Positions 47,245 to 60,314 of a stretch of 64,000 bases of DNA are shown here, piece by piece. The translations under genes were made by a program, and so were the position numbers. The notes beneath the pieces are model-generated. The model was not told the origin of the DNA, ran no database searches, and worked only from the letters and a program-made list of their open reading frames with translations. The stretch is from assembly GCF_040958095.1 (NCBI RefSeq), contig NC_091219.1, forward strand, positions 23,852,825 through 23,916,824, in the 5' to 3' direction. The stretch is from Procambarus clarkii (lineage: Eukaryota > Arthropoda > Malacostraca > Decapoda > Cambaridae). How positions within the stretch are numbered: position 1 is the stretch's first letter; each line of letters opens with the position of its first letter.

Positions 47245-47900
47245 GTGGTTTGGTCAACAATGAAATCTTCATGCAAAATCTTATAAAGAAAACCCCTAGA
47301 ACGAGTTTTGCAGATACGAAAGAGTTTAAGGTGAGTAGGGGATGGTTTGAGAAATTTTGAAAAAAGACGTGGTATTCATAGTGTTGTGAGGCATGGTGAG
47401 GGTGCCAGCTCAGAGAAAGTAGGGGCTGAAAGATTTGTTCGTGATTTTAAAGATTTTGTAGATACTGTATTGATGGATATATTCCACAACAAGTGTTTAA
47501 TTGTGAGGAGACATGGCTATTCTGGAAAAAATTGCCGAAGAGGACATACATTGCCCAAGAGGAGACGTCACTGCCCGGACACAAGCTAACTTGGGCTAAC
47601 TTGTGTCAGGATAGGCTAACTCTTGTGCTGTGTGGCGATTTGAAAATTAAACCCTTGCTCGTGTATCATTCCGAAAATCCAAAAGTTTTAAAAAATATAT
47701 AACGTGCAGAAAAACTGTGATGTAGAGTGGTTTGCCCTGCCATCAAAAAATATCTGCAAGAGAAAAGTTTGACACTAAAGGGCCTGCTTCTCGACAATGC
47801 TCCTGCTCATCCTCCAGACTTGGAGGATGCATTGTTGGGGCCACATTTTTTTTTTTAGGGATATTCCTGCATGGGCCCTAAGTTTCTGGCTAATGAACCA
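47245..47900 (+). pseudogene. Tigger catalytic-region fragment (right arm)
   Basis: Mirror of 23,150-23,805, with a few codon differences (for example LVLCGD here against LVMCGD). Confidence 0.85.
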
Positions 47901-48399
47901 ATGACATGAAGGAGGAGTTTTCAACCTACCTTGTGTTAGGTATGCAGGGGTCAATAGGCTGAACATAATGTCAGGAGCAAAGGGGGGCGTTTGCCTCTTC
48001 AAACACAATTGTGACCATCTTCATCTCTTCGAACTATCCTAAATGCTCTCTTCACCTGTCTGACCAAATTGGGTGTCCAGACCACCTTTGAATCTGAAAT
48101 TGTAAAATTAATAGTGATTTCAGAATATTCAGTCCATTTATACTAACAAAATTATATACAGTATACTGTAATTGAAATTTTACAGAATGATAAAGGCAAT
48201 TTAGTAACTTTGTTAAAATGCACATGGGGGAAATACATGAAAATAGGTTAATATGGTTTGTAAGGTTGATGGGAAATGTTTATTACTTTTATGATTTAAA
48301 AGATGTATAGCCCTAATACTCCATCCTGGGTGCATTCCACCAGGTAATGACCACAGCAAAAGTTTTCTACGAGGCTCTATTGTCACACAAACTTTTCAC

Positions 48400-49084
48400 A
48401 TTTTCAAACTTGATTCATCTTTTTCCCCCTCGTTCCAGGGGTTTTCTTTAAAAGGTCTTCATGCAAATGCCTTGGTTTCTCACAAATGATGGCCTCTGAA
48501 ATGCTATCACCTGCTAACTCCTTGTTGTGTATCCAAATTAATAAAAACTTTTTAACATCCTCAAGTGTTTGTGTTCTTTGTTTCGGGATTGTTGATATGC
48601 CTTTTGCCACTTTAATGCTCATAATGTCCTTTTTCTTAGCAAGTATAGTGCATATTGTTGACATAGATTTGTTGTACTGCCTAGCTAGTTCAACAACCTG
48701 TGCACCATTTTGATGTTTATGAATGCTCTCTTGTTTTTCCTCTATGGTCATTCTCACATGTGTTTTCTTGGCTTGAACCTTACCACTGGCTTTCTTGGGA
48801 CTCATGGCAAGATATATCATAACAAATTTTATGTTCAAATAGCCAAAAATCCCAAAACAAATGTAATGCTTTACAAAGAATTCAGGCGCGATACTTACTA
48901 GGCAGGAGACACTGGTAAACTGAGGCGCGATCACCATGCCACCACGCGCTAGGTCAGCCCATACGTATATCAACAAACTCCTTTCCCGAGGCAAAGTTTG
49001 TAACCCGATTCAAATTTTTCGAAGAAATTAGGCTCGTAACCCGAAAAGTTCATAAATATTCATTCGTAAGCCGAGGTGTCACTA
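48400..49084 (-). mobile_element. Tigger N-terminal half (right arm)
   Basis: Mirror of 21,966-22,650; frame 48,994-48,404. Confidence 0.85.
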
Positions 49085-50068
49085 TATATAACTAAAAAAT
49101 TAAACTCAGGACTACTTTCAACCCCCACCCCTTTTGCTCTACTCCATCGCCACTTACCTTCACCCCCCTCTATGATGTACTCTTCCATAGACACCTACCT
49201 TTGCCCCCCTCCTCCCCTCTACTCCTCCATCATCACCTACCTTCACACCCCCTCCCTTCTCCTCCTCCATTGTCACCTTCCTTTCACCCTCCTCTATGAT
49301 GTACTCTTCCATAGACACCTACGTTTACTGCATATAATGCTCCCCTCTACTCCTCCATCGTCACCTACTTTCACCCCCCCCCCCCCCTCCGCTCTACTCC
49401 TCCAGGGTCGCAGACAATTTCACGAGCGTGAGAACTACGAGTTCTCTAACCACTCTCACACTCCTACTCTCTCACCAGTGAGGGGGAGGGAAGGAGGGAG
49501 GAAATGAAGGAAGAAAGGTGGGGGAGAGAGAATAGGCAGGGGGGAGGAGGGCCTAGATACATTTCTTCCATATAGATAGGTAGACTGAGGGAGAGCTGCT
49601 TGCCAAGAGCCCTATCAGACAGGCTTCCTATTCCTCAACCCTCCCTAATATGCCACATCCTGGTCAGGACAACTTGCTCGATTGTTATTCTTGGTGTGAC
49701 TCGAGAACTGACCTCGAGGCGGGGCATGGGCATGGATTATCTCCCTGGGGCACGCACCTCCCTGCCCCAGCTCTCTCTCTCTCTCACATAATCTATCAAG
49801 GGTCTAACATGAGGTCATTGTGCCTACCAGAAGTGTATATGTCCAAGGCTGGCCACCTGTCTGGACCATTCAAATGTATAAACACGTAATTAGTCTATTA
49901 AAATTATATATAGTGCTACAATTATAAATTAATTTGTTCATGGTCATTCATTTATCAGTATTTTAATATGAGGTATATATACGCATGTATGTATACGTTG
50001 ACGTACACATATATGATTATGTGCATGGAATGATTATGATTATGTGTAATCATATATGATTATATCTA

Positions 50069-50241
50069 ATGGAATGCATTAGTAAGTGATGTGGTGGAGG
50101 CTGACTCCATACACAGGTTCAAGTGTAGATATGATAGAGCCCAATAGGCTCAGAAACCTGTACACCTGTTGATTGACGGTTGAGAGGTGGAACTAAAGAG
50201 CCAGAGCTCAACCCCAGCAAGCACAATTAGGCGAGTATATG
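50069..50241 (+). mobile_element. LINE family B 3' end (right arm)
   Basis: Mirror of 20,786-20,960. Confidence 0.85.
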
Positions 50242-51189
50242 AACGAATGCACATGTACACTTTCAAATGAATTAAGATACCTTGAGATACACAATGACTT
50301 AGTTTAAATAGTTTAAACACATTATGGTACTGATTTTGACATGCTGATGTCTGGAAGGGAGAGGGGGTGTGGGGGGTTATTGTCTGAGGTGGAGGACCAG
50401 AGGAGGGGGTCAGTGGAAGGATGGTGCCTGGAGGGATGCCATTGTTCTAATGGTTATGAAAACAATTATTGATGGCAGGAATTCAGTGGGTGTGTATTTC
50501 ACCCGCACCATCACCATACTGTGCCCTGCTACAACCCCCCCCCCCCACTCCACCCATGCTGTGCGGGGCGTATTACACATTATGGGATAACCGACTGTCT
50601 GTCCATTCCTGTCTGCTCGTTATGCTGCCCTTCCTTTTGAAAATTGTCTGCTTTATCGACTTCCTTCAAGACCACACGTTAGCCTCTTATCACGCCCTCT
50701 TACCACTCTCAGGGAGCCGGCTCTTCTATACAATAGTTACCACTCAGTCCCCAAGGTGAAAGAGTGTCCGGGCTTATAACTTGTTACGTGTACTTATTTG
50801 CGATTCGTTTGGGCTGTCACGTGTGGTGATTAGTGTTGGGTAAGGCTAGGCCAGGTCAGGTCAGACTAGGCCAGGTCAGGTCTGGTCAGGTCTGGCTAGG
50901 CCAGGTCAAGCCAGGCCAGGCTAGGCAGGGTGAGAGAAGTAAAGCGGCAGGTACTTACGTTTCCGAGAAAGTAGCGGCGGTAGTATATTGTTGATTTAGA
51001 TTCGACGACATCCTGAAGCTAGTAGGTGGCGGCCTCATCGCTCTCAAACTTCTTGTTGTTGTAGGGGATACGAGGCACACCCAATATCCCCCTTACATTG
51101 ATCACATCGCACACTAATATTTTTACTATTTAGGACACCAGATTTGTCTGTTTCGTATATGTATAATTGTTCAATATTAAAACATAATA

Positions 51190-51330
51190 ATAATAATAAT
51201 TTTTATTTAGGTAAGGTACATACATAAAGAGATTTTACAAAGTTTGTTGGCTTTATAGATAGAGCTAGTACATACAATGCCTAAAGCCACTATTACGCAA
51301 AGCGTTTCTGGCAGACGCAAAGCGTTTCGC
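51190..51330 (-). mobile_element. LINE family D 3' tail
   Basis: Complement of the family D 3' UTR (TTTATTTAGGTAAGGTACAT, then GCCACTATTACGCAAAGCG), with the GCAAAGCGTTTC segment duplicated. Confidence 0.85.
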
Positions 51331-51454
51331 TTTGCCACAATAGAATGCTCTTAACAGTTACAATTTTCAACTTAACAGCCATATAGTTGGCAAGAACGCC
51401 GCCCGCCAGTGCAAATGTCTCAGACCCTGTTGGAATATAACCAGTCTGTCAATC

Positions 51455-51806
51455 GGGTCAACCCAAGTGTTGCGTTTCCATGCGTTTCCAAAAGGGTCGC
51501 CCATGTTGGAATCGGTGAACGTCCTAGTAATATTGTTGAAAACATCTTAATAACTTATTAAACCAAAGGTCTTTTTATGTCAGAAGAACGGCAGAAACTA
51601 AATCTATATATGAAAACTCTTTCAGGACAAAATTTAAAGAAAAACTAAAGATATTTGTAGTTGTATAAAAGTTGCATTTTTCATCGGTCGTAGAGCCGGA
51701 AATCCGCAATATTCATCTCAGAACAATGCTTATTTCACGCAGAATCGTTAATAAACGTAAGATTTTTATACGTCTCAAGAAAGATAGAAACATAAATTTA
51801 CTTTAA
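51455..51806 (+). repeat. TATA/micro-ORF repeat, right-flank copy
   Basis: Direct copy of 18,040-18,400: GGGTCAACCCAAGTGTTGCG, TATAAAAG at 51,664-51,671, and 62 bases later an ATG (51,726) opening a 26-codon frame with ISRRIVNKRK and RLKKDRNI, stopped at 51,806. Its 3' part is replaced by a LINE. Confidence 0.75.
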
Positions 51807-51840
51807 TCTAGTTTTACATAATCTAGTTTTACTTTAAATT

Positions 51841-52341
51841 TTGTCCTCAGTCCGAGGAATTGACAGGGACTGGAAAGCTTGTGAAATGGTACATAAAAAC
51901 AAAGCAACAAGATCAGTAGTGGAAGGGGGAGTAAAGAGCAAAGGAAAAGGGAACATGTTCCTGAAAATTGTATATACCAACATAGATGGAGTGAGGTCAA
52001 AAACTTTGGAGTTGCAAGATATAATCCAGCTTAGGGTCCCAGATATTGTTGCATTATCAGAGACGAAACTTGAAGGAAATATAATAAATGAAGTCATATT
52101 CCCAAGAGGCTACTCAGTTTGGAGACGTGACAGGAAAACTAGGAAGGGAGGAGGAGTGGCTGTACTGGTGAAAAAACACCTGAAGGTAAAAGAGTTAATA
52201 TTTGAAAACCCTCGAGATATTGACATAATGGCATTGCAGATCTGGAATCAGGATGATAAGCTGATAATTGTAAATACCTACAGCCCACCAGCAACACATG
52301 GACAAAGGAAGAACTGGATGACAAACGAGAGGGCCTCATAA
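51841..52341 (+). pseudogene. Family A ORF2, N-terminal endonuclease part
   Basis: An open frame containing the start of the apurinic-type endonuclease: IVYTNIDGVRSK, IVALSETKLEG (the catalytic Glu block), YSVWRRDRKTRKGGGVAVLV and LIIVNTYSPPA. It leaves the family frame at about 52,291-52,295, where four bases present in the minus-strand copy at 15,170-15,185 are missing. The remaining endonuclease codons continue in the next frame. Confidence 0.85.
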
Positions 52342-54809
52342 TGGTCATGAGAGATATTATTGTACAAGCAGATAAAGATAAATCACGACTGTTGATACTG
52401 GGGGACTTCAACTTTAGAGCAATAGACTGGAAGGCCTATGAAGCAAGAACGGAGGACTTTTGGACATGCAGATTTGTGAACCTCATTCTGGAGACATTCT
52501 TGTATCAACACATAAAGCAAGCCACAAGAATGAGGGAAGGAGATGTACCGTCAGTACTGGATCTAGTATTCACCAGGAAAGAAGAAGAGATTTTTGACAT
52601 CCAGTACCTTCCTCCCTTGGGAAAGAGTGATCACGTCCTGTTAGACATTAAATATGCTTTAAGATATCATCTAGAAGAAAATGGGGACATTGAAACAGTT
52701 GATAAACTCGATTTAAGGAGAGGCAACTATGGGGAACTTCGAAATTTTTTTAATGAGTGTAATTGGACAGAATTGTTGCTAGGCAGGGAAGTAAATGAAA
52801 TGTATGCCAAATTTTTAAAACTATACGAGGAAGGCACACAAACATTCATACCAAAACAGAGATGCAGGGCCAGAAAACAGGATTGGTTCGACAGAAATTG
52901 TGAGAGGGCAAGAGACCAAAAGACACAAAAATGGAATCAGTATAGGAAGAGGCCAAACCCCCAAACATACCAGCGATACAAAGATGCGAATAACAATTAT
53001 ACAGCAGTAAGGAGAGAGGCAGAAAGAAATTTTGAAAAAGGGATAGCAGATAAATGTAAAACAGAACCGGGCCTATTCTACAAATTCATAAACAACAAAT
53101 TGCAGGTAAAGGATAATATCCAGAGGTTGAAAATGGGAAACAGATTCACGGAAAATGAAAAGGAAATGTGTGAAAGATTAAATGAAAAGTTCCAAAGTGT
53201 GTTTGTACAAAATGAAATCTTCAGAGAACCAGACACAATAAGAATTCCAGAGAACAACATAGAGCGGATAGAGGTGTCTAGAGATGAAGTGGAAAATATG
53301 CTAAAGGAGCTCGGGAAGAACAAAGCAGCTGGCCCAGATGGCGTTTCACCATGGGTTCTGAGAGAATGTGCATCTGAGCTCAGCATTCCACTTCACCTGA
53401 TCTTTCAGGCATCCCTGTGTACAGGAATCGTAGCAGACGTGTGGAAACAGGCTAACATAGTTCCAATCTACAAAAGTGGCAGCAGGGAAGACCCCCTCAA
53501 TTATAGACCTGTATCATTGACAAGTGTAATAGTGAAAGTATTGGAAAAGCTAATCAAAACTAAATGGGTAGAACACCTGGAGAGAAATGATATAATATCA
53601 GACAGACAGTATGGTTTTCGATCTGGAAGATCCTGTGTATCGAATTTACTCAGTTTCTATGATCGAGCCACAGAGATATTACAGGAAAGAGATGGTTGGG
53701 CTGACTGCATCTATCTGGACCTAAAAAAGGCTTTCGACAGAGTTCCACATAAGAGGTTGTTCTGGAAACTGGAAAATATTGGAGGGGTGACAGGTAAGCT
53801 TCTATCATGGATGAAAAATTTTCTGACTGATAGAAAAATGAGGGCAGTAATCAGAGGCAATGTATCGGAATGGAGAAATGTCACAAGTGGAGTACCACAG
53901 GGTTCAGTTCTTGCACCAGTGATGTTTATTGTGTACATAAATGATCTACCAGTTGGTATACAGAATTATATGAACATGTTTGCTGATGATGCTAAGATAA
54001 TAGGAAGGATAAGAAATTTAGATGATTGTCATGCCCTTCAAGAAGACCTGGACAAAATAAGTATATGGAGCACCACCTGGCAAATGGAATTTAATGTTAA
54101 TAAATGTCATGTTATGGAATGTGGAATAGGAGAACATAGACCCCATACAACCTATATATTATGTGAGAAATCTTTAAAGAATTCTGATAAAGAAAGAGAT
54201 CTAGGGGTGGTTCTAGATAGAAAACTATCACCTGAGGACCACATAAAGAATATTGTGCAAGGAGCCTATGCGATGCTTTCTAACTTCAGAATTGCATTTA
54301 AATACATGGATGGCAATATACTAAAGAAATTGTTCATGACTTTTGTTAGGCCAAAGCTAGAATATGCAGTTGTTGTGTGGTGCCCATATCTTAAGAAGCA
54401 CATCAACAAACTGGAAAAGGTGCAAAGACATGCTACGAAGTGGCTCCCAGAACTGAAGGGCAAGAGCTACGAGGAGAGGTTGGAAGCATTAAATATGCCA
54501 AAACTAGAAGACAGAAGAAAAAGAGGCGATATGATAACTACATACAAAATAGTAACAGGAATTGATAAAATCGACAGGGAAGGATTCCTGAGACTTGGCA
54601 CTTCAAGAACAAGAGGTCATAGATTTAAACTAGCTAAACACAGATGCCGAAGAAATATAAGAAAATTCACCTTCGCAAATAGAGTGGTAGACGGTTGGAA
54701 CAAGTTAAGTGAGAAGGTGGTGGAGGCCAAGACCGTCAGTAGTTTCAAAGCGTTATATGACAGAGTGCTGGGAAGACGGGACACCACGAGCGTAGCTCTC
54801 ATCCTGTAA
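52341..54809 (+). CDS. Family A ORF2: endonuclease end, reverse transcriptase and C-terminal region (822 codons)
   Basis: An unbroken frame of 822 codons. Near the N-terminus is LLILGDFNFRAIDW and then GKSDHVLL (endonuclease catalytic loops). RT blocks follow: NKAAGPDGVSPWVLRECA (about residue 330), NYRPVSLTS, QYGFRSGRSC, YLDLKKAFDRVPHKRL (motif A with Asp), SGVPQGSVLAPVMFIVYIND, and the catalytic MFADDAK at about residue 547. The C-terminal segment ends TTSVALIL. In a complete element this protein nicks the target and primes reverse transcription. It lacks only the 5' endonuclease part because of the upstream frameshift, so the copy is young but not autonomous. Confidence 0.92.
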   Translation: MVMRDIIVQADKDKSRLLILGDFNFRAIDWKAYEARTEDFWTCRFVNLILETFLYQHIKQATRMREGDVPSVLDLVFTRKEEEIFDIQYLPPLGKSDHVLLDIKYALRYHLEENGDIETVDKLDLRRGNYGELRNFFNECNWTELLLGREVNEMYAKFLKLYEEGTQTFIPKQRCRARKQDWFDRNCERARDQKTQKWNQYRKRPNPQTYQRYKDANNNYTAVRREAERNFEKGIADKCKTEPGLFYKFINNKLQVKDNIQRLKMGNRFTENEKEMCERLNEKFQSVFVQNEIFREPDTIRIPENNIERIEVSRDEVENMLKELGKNKAAGPDGVSPWVLRECASELSIPLHLIFQASLCTGIVADVWKQANIVPIYKSGSREDPLNYRPVSLTSVIVKVLEKLIKTKWVEHLERNDIISDRQYGFRSGRSCVSNLLSFYDRATEILQERDGWADCIYLDLKKAFDRVPHKRLFWKLENIGGVTGKLLSWMKNFLTDRKMRAVIRGNVSEWRNVTSGVPQGSVLAPVMFIVYINDLPVGIQNYMNMFADDAKIIGRIRNLDDCHALQEDLDKISIWSTTWQMEFNVNKCHVMECGIGEHRPHTTYILCEKSLKNSDKERDLGVVLDRKLSPEDHIKNIVQGAYAMLSNFRIAFKYMDGNILKKLFMTFVRPKLEYAVVVWCPYLKKHINKLEKVQRHATKWLPELKGKSYEERLEALNMPKLEDRRKRGDMITTYKIVTGIDKIDREGFLRLGTSRTRGHRFKLAKHRCRRNIRKFTFANRVVDGWNKLSEKVVEAKTVSSFKALYDRVLGRRDTTSVALIL

Positions 54810-54828
54810 CTACACTTAGGTAATTACA

Positions 54829-55870
54829 CAGTGGCACCTCGATTAAAGAGCGGCTCTATTTACGAGCATTTCCAGTAATGAGCAAGCCACTCACAGCAAA
54901 TGTGTGTCTATTGACGAGCTTCACCTCTATTAACGAGCAAAACCACATGGTGCTTCCTAGCGTCTCGCGGGTTCTCGCAAATTCTCGGACGCCTTCGACC
55001 CCAGTGTTGTTGTATCATGCACGACAAGCATCCCTCTGCATTTATTTGTGCTTTTCTTTGTTTTTTTGTGACTACAATTTGTAATGCACGATGTCACCAA
55101 AGAAGCTGCTTGCTAAAGATAGTGTTGTCGAGATGAAGAAAGGCACAATTACTGTGGATTTGAAGGAGGAAATTAAAGCAAAGCACAAGCGTGGTGTCTG
55201 TGTGACTGATCTCACAAAAGAGTATGGCAGGGCCTCATCAACAATTTGCACCATTAGTAAGGGGATGAGGAGGTAAGGGAGGATGCTGCCTCTTCCAGTG
55301 AGATCAGGGAAGTGTTGGGTATGTTTGAATAGGTGACCGCATTCTTGGAAAAACTGCCCTGATAAAGCAGTAACAACCCGGTGTCTGAACATGTTTAATG
55401 ACAATTTGCTGTCTTGTTTTAGGAACATCCTAAAACAAAGACAAAAGCAATTGTCAATAGATACATTCTTTGCAAAAGTAGAGAAAAGAAGAGCCAGTGC
55501 TAGTGAACCACAACCCGGTCCCAGTGGGGTGAAATTCCCAAGAAGAGAGAGCCCGCCTGACTCGGAGGTGGATTCTCCTTCCACACCATAACCCCTCTCC
55601 TCCTTCCCACCTCCCCATCGTCTCCCTCAAGCCAGCAACGACTCTTCATAAGGTAAAGTAAACATGAAAACAGTACAACAAAACATTTATAATTACATGT
55701 GCAGTATTATATTTACATAAAAAAATGTCATACAAGTATGGATGTTTTTGGGAGTGGAACAGATTAAATTTATTTCCTTTATTTTAAATGGGGAAATTTG
55801 TTTCTTAAGACAAGTTTTCCACATAACGAGCTCCATGCCAGAACGAATTAAACTCGTTAATAGAGGTGCC

Positions 55871-55874
<4 letters not shown>
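54829..55874 (+). mobile_element. Tigger DNA transposon, internally deleted (1,046 bases)
   Basis: The TIRs CAGTGGCACCTCGATTAA and its complement TTAATAGAGGTGCCACTG bound the element. It sits immediately at the 3' end of the LINE, and its right end runs into a TG microsatellite, so the TA duplication is obscured. The N-terminal frame 55,091-55,276 encodes MSPKKLLAKDS and the HTH (KRGVCVTDLTKEYGRASSTI). The C-terminal frame 55,391-55,591 encodes LSIDTFFAK and a proline-rich end. The catalytic domain between them is deleted. Confidence 0.9.
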
Positions 55875-56408
<534 letters not shown>

Positions 56409-56738
56409 TGTGCTGGAGCTCAAGTCTGGTCCAGACACCCCTGTCTAGATGAACACCTCCCCCCCTCCTGGGCCTCCACCGTCACCACCATCAGCCTACT
56501 GCAGGTGAGGTTGTTACCCTGCCGGTGCCTCATTGAAAGCAACACTGACACAGGATGTGACGTCACCAACAGGGGTGTAACTACCCAGCCCGCACGGACA
56601 GTTCAGTCTCTCTCAGGTGCTCTCCACAGGGTCAACATTACAAGCTGTTCACATTTTACTTCACAGCCGTTTCGTGCCCGGATTGTGGTGGTTCAAGTGT
56701 ACACAGTTCGTAAGCCTCAAACTGTTCTTGCTGTATAA
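56409..56738 (+). CDS. Candidate terminal coding exon, unrecognised protein
   Basis: Open frame of about 108 codons ending in TAA at 56,736-56,738, in non-repetitive sequence after the microsatellite. The peptide is cysteine-containing ([39 protein letters not shown]) and ends [13 protein letters not shown]. An AT-rich 3' region follows with AATAAA at 56,933-56,938, as for a last exon. The 5' limit is uncertain: AG dinucleotides that could serve as acceptors lie at 56,407-56,425. No family recognised. Confidence 0.3.
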   Translation, partial: CAGAQVWSRHPCLDEHLPPSWASTVTTISLLQVRLLPCRCLIESNTDTGCDVTNRGVTTQPARTVQSLSGALHRVNITSCSHFTSQPFRARIVVVQVYTVRKPQTVLAV

Positions 56739-56996
56739 ATTGATTAATGTTACTTTCAAGTGTCTACTTAATGATTCCTTTTGCTATTATGTAACAGCCA
56801 ATCTCAGCAAGTCGAGCATTGTTGTAATTCTGTTATTTCTTTCTTTTTATTGTGAAGTAAATGTTATATTTTTTCCCGAGTTTGTTTTAACGCTTTCCCA
56901 TTTCTCACATTGCAAAGACCAATGCGGCTTTTAATAAATTTTTATTAATGCACACGAGGTATAACATCACAATATTGTATTTATATTTATATACAG

Positions 56997-57115
<119 letters not shown>

Positions 57116-59726
57116 AATCAGTAAGTAACATACTCTTAGATATTTTGTACTCAACTTGTACTCAATAATATAAAAATATACTTGCTGAAACAACAAGTTT
57201 ATATATTATCCCAAACATTTAGTACATATTAACCTTCTTCTATATGAAAAAACAGCCAGTCAATTGCCTCTGCAAGTATTAAGGAAATATAATGCTTGAC
57301 ACTCCAGATACAACATAAATCTCTGTTAGCATTTTGGTCATATTATTTATGGTAGTTCATATTACTCAAATAATTACTCAAATATAGAGAAGCACCAAGT
57401 AACCTCACCACCACTTTAGGGCTCTAGTGCTAAACTAAAATATGCTAATAATATTTTCCACAAATATAAATTTTACCCTGATTAATTGTAAGGAATAATT
57501 ATTGTTTTTCATCCATCAATAATGCAAGAACTCAGCGTACACAAACTGCTTTATTCCTGGTGCTAACATTAATATGAATAAATATAAGATCATAAAAGCA
57601 TCAAAATATAGACATCACAGTGCTTCACAAATGTGCACATACAATAAAAAGCAACTTAATAAAGCCATTTCAGAAAACATTATATAGATCACCACTAGTC
57701 ATACAATTGTACTCATTATTGTATAACCAAAAGTAAATAAAAAAAAAAGACCTGTTATATTATTGCACATAAAGGAATTAAACCTGATAATTCACCATCA
57801 GCAATGGCCACTGGTCTGATTTATAATCGCCTGCATGTCATAACTCTCCTCAAGGCTTACACTGGTGTCGTGTTATGGCTCAACTTCGTAACTGCCGATT
57901 CAATTAGCATTTTAATTTAAGATAATAGAGTTTAATCTCTAGATGATTCTATTATAAACTTGTTTTCACATTGCAGATGAAGAGTCATAATAACATGACT
58001 GAAGATCAGACACCCAACCCACAAATCTGATCTCAGGGGCACTCCAGCTCAGTAGGCTCGGGACCAAAAGATATCACCTCAAAACCTGACAGGTCCCCAC
58101 TCCGTCAGTCGTGAAACATTCGTCAACCAGTGTGCAAACTCCCTTCAATATGGTCCATTGCCCCCATCTGCTTCCTGCCTCTAAATGATGAAAGAGTTCA
58201 TTAATGCAGCTCTCACTACATTTCCTGCACAACAGGAATGTCATTTAACCTTTTAAAACAGTGCAGCTTTTACTGTTTTCAGTGTTCTGGTTCCACTCCA
58301 CCAGGGCATTTTGACGTTACCTGCTTCGGCTGTCGGCCACTTTATTGTGCAAAAACATTTCAGTCCATCCTGGACCATTATAAAGTTATTATCATTATAC
58401 AACTTGAAAATGGTCCAGGATGGACTATAACATTATCAATTTTTCATTTTCTGATTTGTGGGTTGAATGTCCTGTTTTTACATTATTAAATTTTGATTCA
58501 ATCTGAATATATAGTGTTCAAATAAAAAACTTTCCTCCATTTGATAGTAACATTAGATTACATTAGTTATCATCTATTTCTAGCTCTTAAAGACCAACTT
58601 GAAATTAAGATAAGAGTGTATTACTTAAGAGTGATATCACAGAAAACCATCATTTTGGTACTGATAGTAAAGGAAACTGGGAACTACTGTGACCACCCCA
58701 AGGGCACCAGTGCTCAGGCCAAGAATTCTCAACATCTGCTAACCAGGTGTAAAAACAGGGCATGGAGTGAAATGAAATGCTCCATGTCCTTTAATTACTC
58801 CCCAAGTCAGAACCTACATAGCCCACAGAGAACTTAATTTACTTGCGAGGCTCTTATGCAACTTGTCTCCCCTCAGTGACAAGCAACTTTTCAAGTTTTT
58901 TTGCCACATTATTGGGGAAGGGAAGAGTGGACACTAACTCAATCTGCTGTTGCTTGCTACAATGCAGTTATGGAACATGTCGGTCAAGAACCCCCAAGTG
59001 ACAAGTGGGGTCACCAGGATACTCTATTATTACTGCAAATGCACAGTGCCTTGGGTACTGAGGAAGTAGCACAGCAGTAAATATAAAAAGTGGAGTTTAT
59101 AGATACAGTACAAAGTGAACAGGAGAGGGAGAAGATAACAAAGGTACTGTATTGCACAATGAGTAAAATGTGCCAGAAAAAAAAAAGAAAAAAAGTAAAC
59201 ATAAAAATATAAGTGCAATGAGGGAATATTGAGAAAAATTAAAAACTATACAAAAAACAGGAAGGACTTTTTGACAGTAGTAAGTAAGCACAGCACAAAA
59301 TGGGGATTGAGTACCAACAATGCATGGAATATGGTAAGATACGAGACTGGGTGGCTACAGTAATCACTAAATAACACCTTTTGGTAAATTGCTTCCTTTC
59401 TTATTATAAAGTTAATATATTTAAATCCTTTATGAGTCTTGGTGTTATTTGGTTTAGGAACCTTGGACTTTGAACAGTCAAATGTAACAAATATTACTCA
59501 CCTTTTAATCTTTTAAACTTCATCCAAAATATCATCAAAGTGATTAACATTTATCTGGAAACAATTAATTAGCAAAATACTACACTGGAAAAGTTTGAAA
59601 TATTTAAAAGGAAAGGACATTTAAAAACTTAAAATAATAACATGGTCAACATTTTTCATTATAAATGTAACAATACAGCACCAATTAATTGTATCTACTC
59701 ATTCTGCAATTGTATCAGACTCTCGG
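57116..59726 (-). other. AT-rich region, possibly in part the 3' UTR of the TMEM135-like gene
   Basis: No coding exon found. Several TTTATT motifs (AATAAA on the minus strand) occur, so the polyadenylation site cannot be chosen. A 25-base inverted pair (GTCCATCCTGGACCATT / AATGGTCCAGGATGGAC) at 58,362-58,426 is a foldback of the interspersed tail seen at 23,840. Confidence 0.45.
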
Positions 59727-59865
59727 CTATGAAATGTGATTTGGATTCATTTTTTTAACAGCTTCACTGATGAAATTTGGATCATAATTTGGCCAAAAGT
59801 GTTCAAAATCTTTAGCACTGTCCAATCCAAAAGGAGCCAGAAGATGACGGTTGTAGTGACACAAC
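59727..59865 (-). CDS. TMEM135: TMEM135-like gene, last coding exon
   Basis: Acceptor TTTATTTTCAG on the minus strand, then one base completing an Arg codon and 45 codons to TAG at 59,727. The peptide LCHYNRHLLAPFGLDSAKDF, then WPNYDPNF, aligns with the C-terminus of vertebrate TMEM135 (MNRKVLDVFGTGASKHF, then PRLDPRY). TMEM135 is a multi-pass membrane protein of mitochondria and peroxisomes involved in mitochondrial dynamics and lipid handling; this exon encodes its tail. The split Arg codon matches the donor of the upstream exon exactly. Confidence 0.85.
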
Positions 59866-60314
59866 CTGAAAATAAAGAATGCAATTTGAAAATATTCCTG
59901 CATCCAGTGATCGAGTTCTGTACTGCTTGACTCTTAATGACTCCAGAGTATGCCATACCTTTGGGAGTAATTCAGTGTGACAGCTCATAAATAATACTCT
60001 GCTTTACAACATTTATCATCTTATACATGCACAGTATATCATTATACACAAAGTTAACAACAACAAAATATATTGACTACACAAAAGAACTTTTATAGTT
60101 ACAGCATGTGCTAGACTAACATGGGGGAATAACTGGAACGGTAAATGAAACCACCTGAAAATATACAAAATTGGCATTTGGCTTGAACATAACCATCTTG
60201 AATTTTAGATGGTTGACTGAAGTAAAAATTCATACTGTATTCTCTAATAAAATAAAATGGACAATAGAGCAAATATCTACTATGTATATCACAAGAATAT
60301 ATAAATTCACTAAC

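Larger units (their letters stand above)
36029..51087 (-). repeat. Right arm of the giant palindrome (15.1 kb)
   Basis: Reverse complement of 19,854-35,187. It lacks the 162-base insertion, has a shorter CCTGGCC satellite, and shows scattered substitutions (for example V to A and C to S codon changes in the family E LINE). Confidence 0.97.
51841..54828 (+). mobile_element. CR1-like LINE family A with nearly complete ORF2
   Basis: Begins within the ORF1/ORF2 overlap region (5'-truncated) and ends in the family tail TAACTACACTTAGGTAATTA, abutting a Tigger. This is the best-preserved member here. Confidence 0.92.
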
